A stretch of 64,000 bases of DNA from Prorocentrum cordatum (GCA_963575745.1 CAUYUJ010015305.1:861991-925990), one strand, 5' to 3'; shown: positions 43,790 to 53,416, counted from the first letter of the stretch. The notes: generated by a model from the letters alone, not told the origin. Numbers and translations: made by a program.

Positions 43790-44616
<827 letters not shown>

Positions 44617-44855
44617 AGGGTTTATTTTGCATATTTTAGAATCGATGCAATTCGGTGCGGTTTTGCTTGCGCTTCGGTGCCCTCTTGTTCATCTTGACAC
44701 AGTGCTCGTGCGCAGACCAAAACTGAAACCAATTCCAACTCTCGTACGTATGCTGGCTTCCAGAACCTCTGCGTTGACATAAGAGGTGTCACTTGGTCTT
44801 CACAGTCGTCTTGGGCTTCTCTACACTTAAAACCCTATTGTGAGGCTATCCCAAG

Positions 44856-44950
44856 CAGGTTGGGATTGGGCCCAGTTTGCTTTTCGCACCGGTTGGGATT
44901 TGTCCCAGTTGGTTGGGATTGGGCCCAGTTGGTTGGAATTCGGCCCACGC
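44856..44950 (+). repeat. 20-bp minisatellite GGTTGGGATTGGGCCCAGTT
   Basis: About four to five copies, with one spaced by GCTTTTCGCACC. The outer copies are degraded (GGTTGGAATTCGGCCCA). On the minus strand this supplies the last ~35 residues of the frame at 44835-45404. Confidence 0.88.
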
Positions 44951-44959
44951 GCGGTCGCC

Positions 44960-45404
44960 CCCCCCCCTCCCCCTTAGTGTATTCAGGGAGATCCACTGGC
45001 GCACTTTCCAAATTGCGGGCGCGCTGGAAGATTGCTTCCGGCGTGCGCCGTAACATTTCCCTGCGGCTGCCCGCTGCAACCGACGCCCCCCCAGCGCCCG
45101 GCGCGCCGTCGACTCCCGCGCTGCGGTCAGACGTGCCGGCCAGAATGTGGGATGCGACGCCTCGGTCTTGCTCGAGGCCCCCCGCCGCCGATATTGCGCC
45201 GTGCAATTGCAATCGCGTCTGCGTCGCGCCTGGCAGCTCCGGGTCCGACGTTGGAAACGAAGGCGCGAACTTCTGCATTTGCTCAGACAAGACCGTCGAC
45301 GCTACGAAGCCGAAGTCGCTGATTCCGCGCTGACCCCCTTCGACAGGAGCGGCGGCGTCGAGGGCGTCGCCCGGCGAATGTCCAGCTCCAAGCCGTGTCC
45401 CCAA
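44960..45404 (-). CDS. Minus-strand open frame, protein-like, unrecognised
   Basis: The full open frame is 44835-45404 (189 aa); the last part is repeat-derived, so the interval given is the coding-like portion. It reads with balanced composition, for example SDFGFVASTVLSEQMQKFAP and REMLRRTPEAIFQRARNLES, and little homopolymer. I recognise no domain. It lies upstream of, and on the opposite strand to, the broken reverse transcriptase at 46498-46926, so it is not simply ORF1 of that element. Start choice (Met at 45404) is arbitrary; an upstream exon is possible. Confidence 0.3.
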
Positions 45405-45499
45405 AAAACGCCAGTCTGACAGTGCCGCGCTTGAGTCGCCGACGGCCGCCGAGCGGCGCGCGGCGCAGCGGCTGCCTGGGCGCGGCGGCGACGCGATGG

Positions 45500-46325
45500 C
45501 TCACCGTCGCGCTCCGCCGCTCCAGCCCGAACCGCGCGATTTCAACGACGACCGCCGCGCTGTGGCCCTCGCCCGCGCGAGCCGAGACTTCGAAGGCTCG
45601 CGGCGCCGAGCGCGGCGAGCCAAGCTTTGCAAGGCGACGCGCCCCCTTCGAGCCGCGCCGCGTGGCCCTTCCCCCCCGGCGACGCTGCCCCTCCCGGGCC
45701 GCAGGGCTCGGCGGCGACGGCCCAGGCGCTCGCCTCCTCGATTTCCACGCCCTCCTCCACAGTTTACTAGGTTCAATCAGGCTCTGCGCCGCCGCCCGAG
45801 CCAGACGGCGCCGCCGCCGCGCGCGCCCGCTGCCGAGACGCAGTGGCAAGCTTGGGCGTGGGGGACTACGTCTCATTCGTGCTCTGGACGGTCGCAGCAC
45901 AGCGGCTGCCGGGGCTCGACGGTGGCCGGCCGCTCCAGCCGGAACCGTGCGCGTTCAGCGATGGCCGCCGCGACGTCGCCGTCGTCCGCGCGAACCGAGA
46001 CTTTGAGGGCTCGCGGCGCCGAGCGCGGCGATCCAGGCCTCGCAGGACGACGCGCCCTGGGCGCGCCCCCTTCGAGCTACGCCGCGTGGCGCTTCGCCCC
46101 GGCGACGCTGCCTCCCCCCGAACCGCCGCGCTCGGCGGCGACGGCCGAGGCGCGCGCCTCTCCAATGTCCATGCGTCCTCCACATCTTACGAAGTTCAGC
46201 CAGGCTCAGCGCCGCCGCCCCAACCAGATGGCGCCGCCGCCGCGCGTGCCCGCTGCCAAAACACAGCGACAGGCCTGCGCGTCGGGGACTGCGGCTCACT
46301 CGTGTTCTGGGCGGTCTGGGAAAAT
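45500..46325 (+). repeat. 413-bp tandem duplication
   Basis: GAGACTT-GA-GGCTCGCGGCG at about 45585 recurs 413 bp later at about 45998. The copies share CAGCCGGAACCG-type, GCCGCCGCG, GAGCGCGGCGA, TTCGAGC-GCCGCGTGGC, GGCTCGGCGGCGACGGCC-type and GCCCGCTGCC boxes. The 333-aa + strand frame over it (45496-46497) is in the same frame as the reverse transcriptase remnant that follows and stops at 46497. Confidence 0.8.
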
Positions 46326-46497
46326 CGTACCACGCCCAATTTGGTCTCGCGCTGGCCCGCGCTCTTCGCGCCCATGCGCGTGCGGCTACATCCGGCTCCG
46401 TTGCGGAGGGGCCGCAATCGCGCGGCGCCAAATCCTCGCCGCCCGCCTCGAAGCCCCGCCGAATTCTCACGCTCTCAGCTTCCGCGTCACCACCTGA

Positions 46498-46926
46498 GAT
46501 TTTCCTTGCCCATCACATGGGCACCTGGGCGCCGCTATCCGCGCCTTCGCTGACCTTGCTGACGAGCAGCTGCTTCAACGGCGACACCGTCAAGCAGCTG
46601 CCACAATCCGCGCCGCGGATTCGACCCTGCTTCTACGCCTCGGCAGCGGAGGGCCCCAGGGGGATGTCATCGATGGCCCCCTGTCTCTGGAGGTCGCCCA
46701 CCCCGCCGTCGAACGATGGCAGCGTGCCGACGCAGACCAGCAAGTGCTCTTCAATCACCCTGCACACGACTGCTGCTACGCTCCATCACGGCCTATGCAG
46801 ATGACAGCTCCAACGCCCGCGCGGTTGCTGATGTCGACTCGCTGGTCGCCTCCACTGGCCACGCCAACCACAATCTCAACGACGCCCTCCCGCAGCGCAC
46901 CATCGCGCAAAGTTGCTCATAATTGA
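46498..46926 (+). pseudogene. Degenerate reverse transcriptase (non-LTR type), frameshifted
   Basis: Remnant of the palm of a reverse transcriptase, the enzyme that copies retroelement RNA into DNA. Frame 1 (open from 46498 to 46926) contains LLLRLGSGGPQGDV, with GGPQGD at 46648-46665. This matches RT motif B (PQG, which positions template and dNTP). The catalytic motif C, ITAYADD with YADD at 46794-46805, lies in another + frame (open to 46922), so a frameshift falls between them. The spacing of about 43 residues between PQG and YADD is normal for RTs. After YADD, a NLNDALPQRTIAQS stretch resembles the continuation seen in dinoflagellate RTs. Motif A, the N-terminal fingers and any endonuclease were not found. 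The frame just upstream ends at a TGA at 46495-46497. Clearly non-functional. Confidence 0.75.
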
Positions 46927-47514
46927 CTCCGCCGACGCTCTCTCGAACACCATGGGCGGTGATCTGTTCGCGATCTTCCAAGTCTGACCTCTTCGTTAGT
47001 CTCGATGCTACCGAACTTCGCCGGCAGTACCTATCTGTTCAAACTCCACCGCCAGATCACGTCCCAGCCTGCGTATGATCTTCATCCAGTGCTTCCTGTT
47101 GCCGATCATGTTATGCATGTGTGAAATTCCGACGTCGACAAGGCAAATCTGTAATAAGTATTCCCGACAGCGCAGAATCTGGAAATGCACCAGGCTCACA
47201 ACCAAGCGGAAGGCCACGGCCAAACCCAACAATCCACATGGGCAGCGGCTACAAATCAGCGTCCATGGTGTTGGCCAATTTTCGCGTCTCTGCGAACTGC
47301 GTAGCACCGTGCGCGACAAACCGTCGCCAGAGGGCGCTCTGTGGGAAGGAGGGCCACTCATCATCACGCCCATGTTCCTCCTTGTCCCGCTCGCCGCCTG
47401 CATGGCCAAACCTGTGGTCAACCGCCCGAAGACCAGCGGCATATCTCGGGTCGGGCGAAAGGGGGGGATAGCAAAGGAGGGGTTTGAGAATCAGCTCGCG
47501 TCGCTGATTTTCCC

Positions 47515-47640
47515 GGCGCCTCCCGGCGCCGGGAGGCGCCCATGTATCGAGGAATGGGCCCGGCGGCGGGCCCGAGACCAGCTGCATGCAGCAAATTTCG
47601 TAACCCCCCCTTTCCCAATCCCCCCCTTTCTCGGGAGCGG
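47515..47640 (+). repeat. Dispersed palindrome-headed repeat, copy 1
   Basis: The perfect 26-bp palindrome of GGCGCCTCCC / GGGAGGCGCC around CGGCGC... (47515-47540) is followed by TGTATCGAGG-ATGGGCCC, ACCAGCTGCATGCAGCA and TTTCGTA-CCCCCC. The same block is at 51288-51430. Confidence 0.85.
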
Positions 47641-47835
47641 CAAAGAGGGGGGTGTCGAAGAGGGGGGTGTGCAAATCATGACCGGCGGCATGTGCGCGGC
47701 CCAGCGGGCGGGCCAGGGACGTAATGAAATAAGAAGAGGCGCCATGAGATCTGGGGAAATATCATGGCCCACGCCATGATATCCACCCCCCCCCTAGCCA
47801 TCACCCCCCTCTTTCCCAATCCCCGACTTTCGCCC
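47641..47835 (+). mobile_element. Dispersed GGCACGTGCGCGGCC element, copy 2 (most complete)
   Basis: Order of blocks: CAAAGAGGGGGGTGTCGAAG, GGCATGTGCGCGGCCCAGCG, GCCAGGGACGTAATGAAATA, AGAAGAGGCGCCATGAGATC, then an ATATCATGGC / GCCATGATAT palindrome (47760-47783) and CCACCCCCCCCCTAGCCATC. Minus-strand reading gives HDISPDLMAPLL and WAAHMP. The same blocks are at 14351, 50363 and 58655. It may be a non-autonomous element or part of a larger one; no TIRs found. Confidence 0.8.
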
Positions 47836-47957
47836 AGCCCGAATATCTCCGGGCGCCTTGCGCTGGCCGCCATGCCCCGCGCCCGTGCGTGGGCCGCCCG
47901 CGCGGCCGGGGAGCACGCGCGGGCACGGCTGCCACGCGGAAGCTCGGACCTCGCTTC

Positions 47958-48104
47958 GGGAGACTCTCCATGGGGGGGATCCCATGGGGGGGATGGGGGG
48001 GCAGGGGGGGGAGGGGATCCCCCATGGGATCCCCAGGGGATCCTATGGGATCCCCCCCCTGGGATCCTATCCCCCCATGGGATCCCCCCCCATGAAGAGT
48101 CTCC
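47958..48104. repeat. Long GGATCC-rich palindrome
   Basis: GGGAGACTCTCCATGGGGGG at 47958-47977 is complementary to CCCCCCATGAAGAGTCTCCC at 48085-48104, with one mismatch. The interior is itself built of GGATCCC/CCATGGG palindromic pieces, so many alternative folds exist. It lies about 13 bp upstream of the duplicated box at 48117. Confidence 0.85.
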
Positions 48105-48146
48105 CGATCCCTCGGCGGCCCAGCTCGCCCTGAAACGGAGGCTCCA

Positions 48147-48267
48147 CTAACGGGTACTTTGGCCAGTGACCCTGCGAACCCAACCCTTCCCGATGTGGGC
48201 AAAGCTGCAGTGCAAGAAAAAGGCCCTAAAGTGGCAACTTTCGGCAAAAGTTCAAAGTACCCGTTAG
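48147..48267. mobile_element. 121-bp MITE with perfect 14-bp TIRs
   Basis: CTAACGGGTACTTT (48147-48160) is the exact complement of AAAGTACCCGTTAG (48254-48267). A third, shorter end, TAAGTACCCGTTA, follows directly (48268-48280). The element lies between two copies of GGCCCAGCTCGCCCTGAAAC (48117-48136 and 48295-48314), i.e. inside a 178-bp duplication at the start of the ORF at 48293. No coding capacity. Confidence 0.88.
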
Positions 48268-48292
48268 TAAGTACCCGTTACGGTGCCGTTGA

Positions 48293-48628
48293 GTGGCCCA
48301 GCTCGCCCTGAAACTGGACCTCGACGCGCGCGAGCGGAGGGCCCCCACGACCACCACCGTCGCCGCGAAGAAGACGAGCCGCATCGTTGAGGCTGTCGCG
48401 ACGAAGCCAGGCCCCATCATGGAAGCTGGGCAGGATGCAATGGAGGAGCCGAATTCTATACACCGAGGCTTTTTCCGGCCACGCACTGAAGCTCGCACAA
48501 GAAAGCGGATCCTGGAACATACGGGATCATGCTGTGTACATTTTTTGCTAATTCCCCAGGATCCTGGTGTGTACAGTTTGTCGGTGTATGCACCACACCA
48601 CCCCGACGTCTTCCCCGACCCTCAATAA
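48293..48628 (+). CDS. Unrecognised protein, candidate exon 1
   Basis: One of the more convincing coding stretches in the window. The frame opens MAQLALKLDLDARERRAPTT and continues with VAAKKTSRIVEAVATKPGPI and a Met-Glu-Ala-Gly stretch; charged residues are well mixed. The last ~30 codons before the stop at 48626-48628 look like non-coding sequence read through, so the exon probably ends near 48520. The next open segment (48668) is in the same frame and is preceded by an AG, consistent with an intron of roughly 140-160 bp. Dinoflagellate introns often use non-GT donors, so the donor cannot be fixed here. The ALKLDLDARERR start resembles hypothetical proteins from dinoflagellates as I recall them; function unknown. 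The box GGCCCAGCTCGCCCTGAAAC at its start is duplicated 178 bp upstream. Confidence 0.45.
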   Translation: MAQLALKLDLDARERRAPTTTTVAAKKTSRIVEAVATKPGPIMEAGQDAMEEPNSIHRGFFRPRTEARTRKRILEHTGSCCVHFLLIPQDPGVYSLSVYAPHHPDVFPDPQ

Positions 48629-48667
48629 GTCCTGGGATTGAACAAAAGCCTGCCACTGGCAATGTAG

Positions 48668-49054
48668 ATGTTCCACTTTCCGAAGAATGAAAGGACGGCC
48701 TTCGAGGAGCGCATCCAGGGGCGCCGGGAGTCGAAGCCCGATGCGGCCGCGGCGGGTCACAGGCAGGTGCTCCTCTGGACCCGCATCGTCGACACCATCG
48801 TAAGAGGCGGACACAGCCAAAAGCTGCAACGGGCTCTCGAGACACTGAAGCAGCACCACGCGCAGGTGACGACCACGCAGTACCTCTCAGAACGTGTTTT
48901 GTTATGCAAGTTCTCGAAGGCTTTCGACAAGCACGCGGTGACAATCCACTCCGCGATGTCTTCGGAGCTGGCCGCCATGATGAAGGCGATCGTGCAGGTT
49001 CTCGAGGGGAGGGGTATCCAGCCGTTTCGGCCGCTCCCCCCCCATTTTTTTCGG
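48668..49054 (+). CDS. Unrecognised protein, candidate exon 2, abutted by a MITE
   Basis: Starts right after an AG (TGTAG then ATGTTC). It reads MFHFPKNERTAFEERIQGRR, then a helical-looking stretch with LQRALETLKQHHAQVTTTQY and LSERVLLCKFSKAFDKHAV, then SSELAAMMKAIVQVLEGRG. Composition and amphipathic pattern are clearly protein-like. The formal frame runs to 49222, but the family A MITE begins at 49055; the last residues (His/Arg/Gln-rich) come from the element. The native C-terminus is therefore missing, or the element lies in an intron or 3' region. The minus-strand frame over the same DNA (48456-49100) looks like a shadow. No named domain recognised. Confidence 0.48.
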
Positions 49055-49251
49055 AGGCCTGGAAGTAGGCACCAACACCAAGACAGAGGGTTGCCTCCAC
49101 AGGGGGAAGATGGTCCTAGATTTTCGGTGTTGGTGGTAATAGCTCGGCCACCTTGGAAGCCAGAATATTACCACTATCACCGAGATCGGGATCTTCTTCC
49201 CTCGGTGGAGGCACACCGCTGAAATTGGTGTTGGCGTCAATCTCTAGGCCT
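49055..49251. mobile_element. MITE-like element family A, copy 3 (197 bp)
   Basis: Starts AGGCCTGGAAGTAGGCACCA and ends AATTGGTGTTGGCGTCAATC then TCTAGGCCT. The interior shares GGGGGAAGATGGTCCTAGAT and ACCGAGATCGGGATCTTCTT with copies 1 and 2. All three copies are preceded by GG and followed by GCGA. It terminates the open frame of the candidate gene at 48668. Confidence 0.85.
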
Positions 49252-49429
49252 GCGATGTTTGTCTGAGCGAGGGGGCCGTGGCTGGGGGGACTTCTGATTT
49301 CAGTGCGACGGACGTCGCTTGCTCGTGCTTGGGCCCGCCGGAGAGGCCACAGACCGGCACCGAGACCGACACCGAGAGGTGTGCATGCCTGCGCGCACGT
49401 GTAATTATGCAAGCACGTGTGTGAGTATG

Positions 49430-49500
49430 TAGGTCTGTATGTTTGTATGTTTGTCCGCTCGTATGTTTGTCTGTTTGTCTGTCTGTCTGTTTGTTCGTGT
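49430..49500 (+). repeat. TTTG/TCTG tetranucleotide microsatellite
   Basis: GTATGTTTGTATGTTTGTCC then GTCTGTTTGTCTGTCTGTCT. Tetranucleotide class, rare in this window. Confidence 0.93.
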
Positions 49501-49957
49501 ACACCGTACAGCTCGACGACCACTTACCTGATTGTCTCTGGATGTGCATCGATCTATCTGGATTGATACCATCGCAGGAGCAAGTGCCTCCGATCCCCGA
49601 GCACAAATTGGAGAACCGCCGTCAACCCCATTTGGGAAGCTCTGTGGGCGCGGTAGGGCCGGTCACGAGCGGCGAAAAAAGCATCCGCTTCCGCGCCGTC
49701 GCGGCCTGGCATCCGGAGCGCCATCCCGCGGATGCGCGGTCGCAGCAGATGCGTTCCGCGCGGAGCGCCTGCGCACAAGAAGCGCCCCGGTACCCGCGGG
49801 GGCGCGACCACAGGGCCCCGCCCACGAGGCCGCGGGTACGGGTGCAGCGGAGGCCGGTCCACAAAAAAAAAAAATCTCCCCACAAGAAACCCAACCCTGA
49901 GACCCCAGGGCGCCCATGGACTTTTGGTGTGGGCGCGTCACGCTCTGCATAGCATGA

Positions 49958-50115
49958 AGTCGGGTGTGTCCCCCTGCAGGGGGGATTTCGGGCGAAAAAT
50001 AACAAATACCCCAAGAATGCTGAAAAGATGCCCCCAAAATACTCCACAAATGGTCCCCTAAACTATTTTCTGACTATTCTTGAATCTTTCCCCTGTGAAA
50101 GGAGCAGGCCCGACT
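49958..50115. mobile_element. MITE-like element family D, copy 1 (158 bp)
   Basis: AGTCGGGTGTGTCCCCCTGCAG at the left pairs imperfectly with the right end CTTTCCCCTGTGAAAGGAGC then AGGCCCGACT. The interior has GGGATTTCGGGCGAAAAATA, also found at about 60477. CATAGCA occurs just outside both ends (49948-49954 and 50120-50126), a plausible target-site duplication. Confidence 0.72.
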
Positions 50116-50157
50116 GAAACATAGCAAAACCAACAAGAACCCAAGAACCCTGGACTC

Positions 50158-50312
50158 GGGAGGAGGAGGAGGAGGAGGAGGAGGAGGAGGAGGAGGAGGA
50201 GGAGGGAGGAGGAGGAGGAGGATGGAGGAGGAGGAGGAGGAGGAGGAGGAGGAGGAGGAGGAGAGGAGGAGAGAGGAGAGGAGGAGGAGGAGAGAGGAGG
50301 AGGAGGAGGGCA
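50158..50312 (+). repeat. GGA microsatellite
   Basis: Pure (GGA)n over most of 150 bp, with AGGAGAGAGGAG variants at the right. Confidence 0.95.
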
Positions 50313-50362
50313 CCCTGGAGGCAAGCAGGGTGCTTCTTGGCATGGGCCTCCCCGCGGGGGCG

Positions 50363-50625
50363 GCCAAGAGGGGGGCGTCCACGAGGGGGGGGGCGTGCGC
50401 ACCGTGGCCCGCGGCACGTGCGCGGCCCAGGCGGTGGGCCAGGGGACGTCTTGAAAGAAGAAGAATAATAATAGTAAGAATAATAATAAGAAGAATAATA
50501 ATAATAAGAATAATATTAATAATAATAATAAGAAGAAGAAGAAGAATAAGAAGAAGAAAAAGAATAAGAAAAAGAAGAGGCGCCAGAGATACTCTGGCCC
50601 CCGCCATTTGGGGATGGACAGAACC
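50363..50625 (+). mobile_element. Dispersed GGCACGTGCGCGGCC element, copy 3, with expanded microsatellite
   Basis: CCAAGAGGGGGGCGTCCACG, GGCACGTGCGCGGCCCAGGC and GGGGACGTCTTGAAAG match the other copies. Where copy 2 has only GAAATAAGAAGAGGCGCC, this copy has 127 bp of AAT/AAG repeats (50453-50579) before AAGAGGCGCCAGAGATACTC and TGGCCCCCGCCAT. The microsatellite has therefore grown inside the element. Confidence 0.82.
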
Positions 50626-51080
50626 CCCTCTAGCAAAACGTGGTTTAGTGAAAGCGACCTCGGGCCCAAACCTGGCGAGAACGCAAGCCTGGAGAAGGAC
50701 GGCCGCGGCGCCCTCCCGAGAACCGACAACGGACAATTCACTCATCGACGTGTCAGGGTGGGGGCTCCGTCACCCCTGAGCCTTTCGACACCCGAAATGG
50801 GTACCGAAAGAATGGGTACAATGCCCAACAACAAATGTTGTCCCAAACCAACAGCGGCCGCTGTTGGGCGGGCGGCCTCCTGTCTCGAATGGACACAAGC
50901 CGCGGCGGCGCGGACAGCGAGTCCTGCTCAGAATGAACGAGAACCGCTGTGGGGCACCGCACCCATTCTTTCCGTGCCCAGCTCGGGCGTCCAGAGAGCC
51001 ATAATATCCCCCCCCCTCTAGTCATCCCTCCCCCTCTTGGCCGCCCCCGATCCGCTGTAGGCTTTCCTAAAACAGGGCTA

Positions 51081-51211
51081 GGATCGGGATAAATCGCTCC
51101 GGAGCGTTCCGGAGCGCTCTCAGAGCGTTCCAGAACGCTCTGGAGCGGCCGCGGCGCCCAATACGTCCTCCAGACCCGCCGATCCTCAGAGGTTTCGAGT
51201 TATCCCGATCC
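51081..51211. mobile_element. 131-bp MITE-like element, 12-bp perfect TIRs
   Basis: GGATCGGGATAA (51081-51092) pairs exactly with TTATCCCGATCC (51200-51211); TCG/CGA extends the match after one mismatch. The interior is a run of GAGCGTTCCGGAGCGCTC-like mini-palindromes. No ORF. Confidence 0.75.
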
Positions 51212-51287
51212 GATTTTGTCCCGATCTTCGCGTCGTTTTACGTCATCACCCCCCCCTCTTGGCCGCCCCCGATCCGCTGACTTTCCC

Positions 51288-51430
51288 GGCGCCTCCCGGC
51301 GCCGGGAGGCGCCCCTGTATCGAGGCATGGGCCCCTCGGGGGGGCCGAAACCAGCTGCATGCAGCAGACTTCGTACCCCCCCCCCTTTCCCCATCCCCCC
51401 CTTTCGTCCGGCCCGATGTAGGCTTTCCGC
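51288..51430 (+). repeat. Dispersed palindrome-headed repeat, copy 2
   Basis: The same 26-bp palindrome (51288-51313), then TGTATCGAGGCATGGGCCCC, AAACCAGCTGCATGCAGCAG and ACTTCGTACCCCCC, as at 47515. It is preceded here by CCCTCTTGGCCGCCCCCGAT, which also follows the dispersed element at 58830 and recurs at about 51034. Confidence 0.85.
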
Positions 51431-51664
51431 CCTCGGTCCCTGGGGGCAGCGCGCGGCACGGAGCCCCCGGCCGGCACCCGAGGCTGCACCCTGCGCGCGC
51501 GCGGAGCGCCGCCTCGCCGCGCCCCCCCCCTGCGGAGCGAGGAGCGCCGCCCGGCCCCCCCCGGGGGAAGCTCCGTGGGCGCCGTGGGGCCCTCTCGGCT
51601 GAGGTCGGGCATGCCCAGCCTCCAGGAGCACCCCCAAGAGGGCACCCAGAGGAACAAACAGTGA

Positions 51665-51800
51665 ATTCCCATTGGTTTTTGAAGCATGTCGGCGTTCTCG
51701 CCTCTTCCGCGCACGGAAGCTCCAAGACGGCCCAAGAGGCCCCCCAGATCTCCCCAAGACGGCCCAAGAGGGCTCCAGGAGGCACCCAAAACTGCCCAAG
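51665..51800 (+). repeat. Core box and CCCAAGA array
   Basis: ATTCCCATTGGTTTTTGAAG to GGCGTTCTCGCCTCTTCCGC, followed by AAGACGGCCCAAGAGGCCCC units. Same core-plus-array organisation as 41.3 and 38.06 kb. Confidence 0.75.
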
Positions 51801-51945
51801 AACCTACGGGCGGACTTTGGACGAAACATAAAAGATGGTCTACACGTACCCACAAATATAAAAACACGATCGACCCACGAACCCGGAAAGGAACACAGAA
51901 CTACAACACGTGGCAGCGTTCTCAACGACACCTGCTTGGGTGACG

Positions 51946-52705
51946 GGCAAATGCAACGCTGAGTGTATCGATCTCGATGTACCCTGCCGAGGGCTGTGCT
52001 GTGCTGCACCGTGCTGAATTGCGATGTGCCATGGCGCGATTGTGCTCTATATCGTCATGGATCGAGTCCTCCTTTGCATCCGAGTCCTGACCGAACTGAT
52101 CTCGATCTTAAGCTCGAGCTGCCTGAACACATAGTAGCTGCCCCAGAGATGATGGACAGGGGAGCATGTCAGGAGGACGCGCCGCGAAACGTCCCAAGGG
52201 ATGCGCCAGGCGACGTGCCAGGGGACATTCCATGGGGTCGCACCGCGGGACGTGCCAAGGGGACGCGCTACGGAACGTGCCAATGTATGCGCCACGGGAT
52301 GTGCCAGGGGACGCGCCACGCGACGTGCCAGGGAGACTCGCCAAGGGATGCGCCACGGAACGTGCCAAGTTGCAATGCTGAGTGTATCGATCTTGATGTA
52401 CCGTGCCGAAATATGTGCTGTGCTGCGCCGTGCTGAATTGCGATGCGCCATGCCGCGATTGTGCTCTATAGCCTCGTGGATCGAGTCCTCCTTTGCATCC
52501 GAGTCCTGACCGAACTGATCTCGATCTTAAGCTCGAGCTGCCTGAACACAGAGTAGCTGCCCCAGAGCTAATGGACAGGGGGACATGCCAGGAGGACGCG
52601 CCGCGGAACGTCTCAAGGGACGCGCCAAGCGACGTGCCAAGGGACGTGCCATGGGGACGCACCGCGGGACGTGCCAAGGGGACGCGCTATGGAACGTGCT
52701 GGGGA
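51946..52705 (+). repeat. 419-bp tandem duplication with internal 20-bp units
   Basis: GAGTGTATCGATCT at 51961 and 52380 opens two units that share GTGCTGTGCTGC, TTGTGCTCTATA, ATCGAGTCCTCCTTTGCATC, CGAACTGATCTCGATCTTAA and GCTGCCCCAGAG. Each ends in a run of GGACGYGCCACGGRACGTGCC-like 20-bp units. The second copy is truncated by the repeat at 52705. Confidence 0.92.
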
Positions 52706-53090
52706 CAAGCGTTTCGCTCGAGACATCCTGTCAAAATCCAAGGAAATCCTGGCAAAACAAACGAATTAGTCGAGAGACATCCTCGAAATTCCTGCGCGCG
52801 GGACGCGGCACGCGCGAGACATCCTCGGAATTCCTGCGAGCGGGACGTGAAAACAAGCATTTTGCCTGAGACATCCTCTGAACTCTGGCCCCCCACGAGG
52901 CCCCCGCTCGAGACACCTCCTAATTTTGCAAAACCAGTGTTTCGCTCGAGATATCCTCAACAAATTATGAAAACAAGCGTTTCGCTCGAGACATCCCCAA
53001 CTCTGCAAAGCCAGCGTTTCGCTCGAGACATCCTCAACAAATTCTGAAACACAAGCGTTTCGCTAGGGACATCCTCAAAAATAATTCCGC
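52705..53090 (+). repeat. ~45-bp minisatellite, about nine units
   Basis: GCGTTTCGCTCGAGACATCC followed by TCAACAAATT-TGAAAACAA is the consensus. Inner units are diverged (CTCGAGACACCTCCTAATTT; GCGAGACATCCTCGGAATTC). Two NATTCCGCCGGYCCACCTC boxes follow at about 53080-53145. Confidence 0.88.
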
Positions 53091-53416
53091 CGGCCCACCT
53101 CGACCTCGATATTCATCCGGGAATGATTCCGCCGGTCCACCTCAAGTCAGACCCAAGGGTAAACAGCTAAAAGAGATTCCTGGGCCTAAGCCCTGTCCGG
53201 GAAAAATACCCCAAAAACCACCCCCAGACTATTGATTGTCAGGAGGGGAAAAAACACACAGACACAATTAATCGTCGATCCCCAGGAAAATATGGGAAAA
53301 TATGGGAAGTGGTGGGGAAGACAAAAACCCAGAAAATATAGGAAAATATGGGGAATCTTTTTATTTGTGTGTATTTATTTGTGTGTCCCAGTTTCCCTTC
53401 AGATTGACTGTTTTTG

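Noticed and set aside
44856-44950. Telomere-like or G-quadruplex-forming repeat (GGTTGGGATTGGG)
   Set aside because: The unit is 20 bp with CCCAGTT, not a telomeric heptamer such as TTTAGGG, and the array is internal and only ~95 bp long. Quadruplex formation is possible but not supported by more than base content.
49861-49870. Poly-A run as evidence for a retrotransposed 3' end
   Set aside because: Only ~12 A in GC-rich DNA with no upstream retroelement or target duplication recognised.
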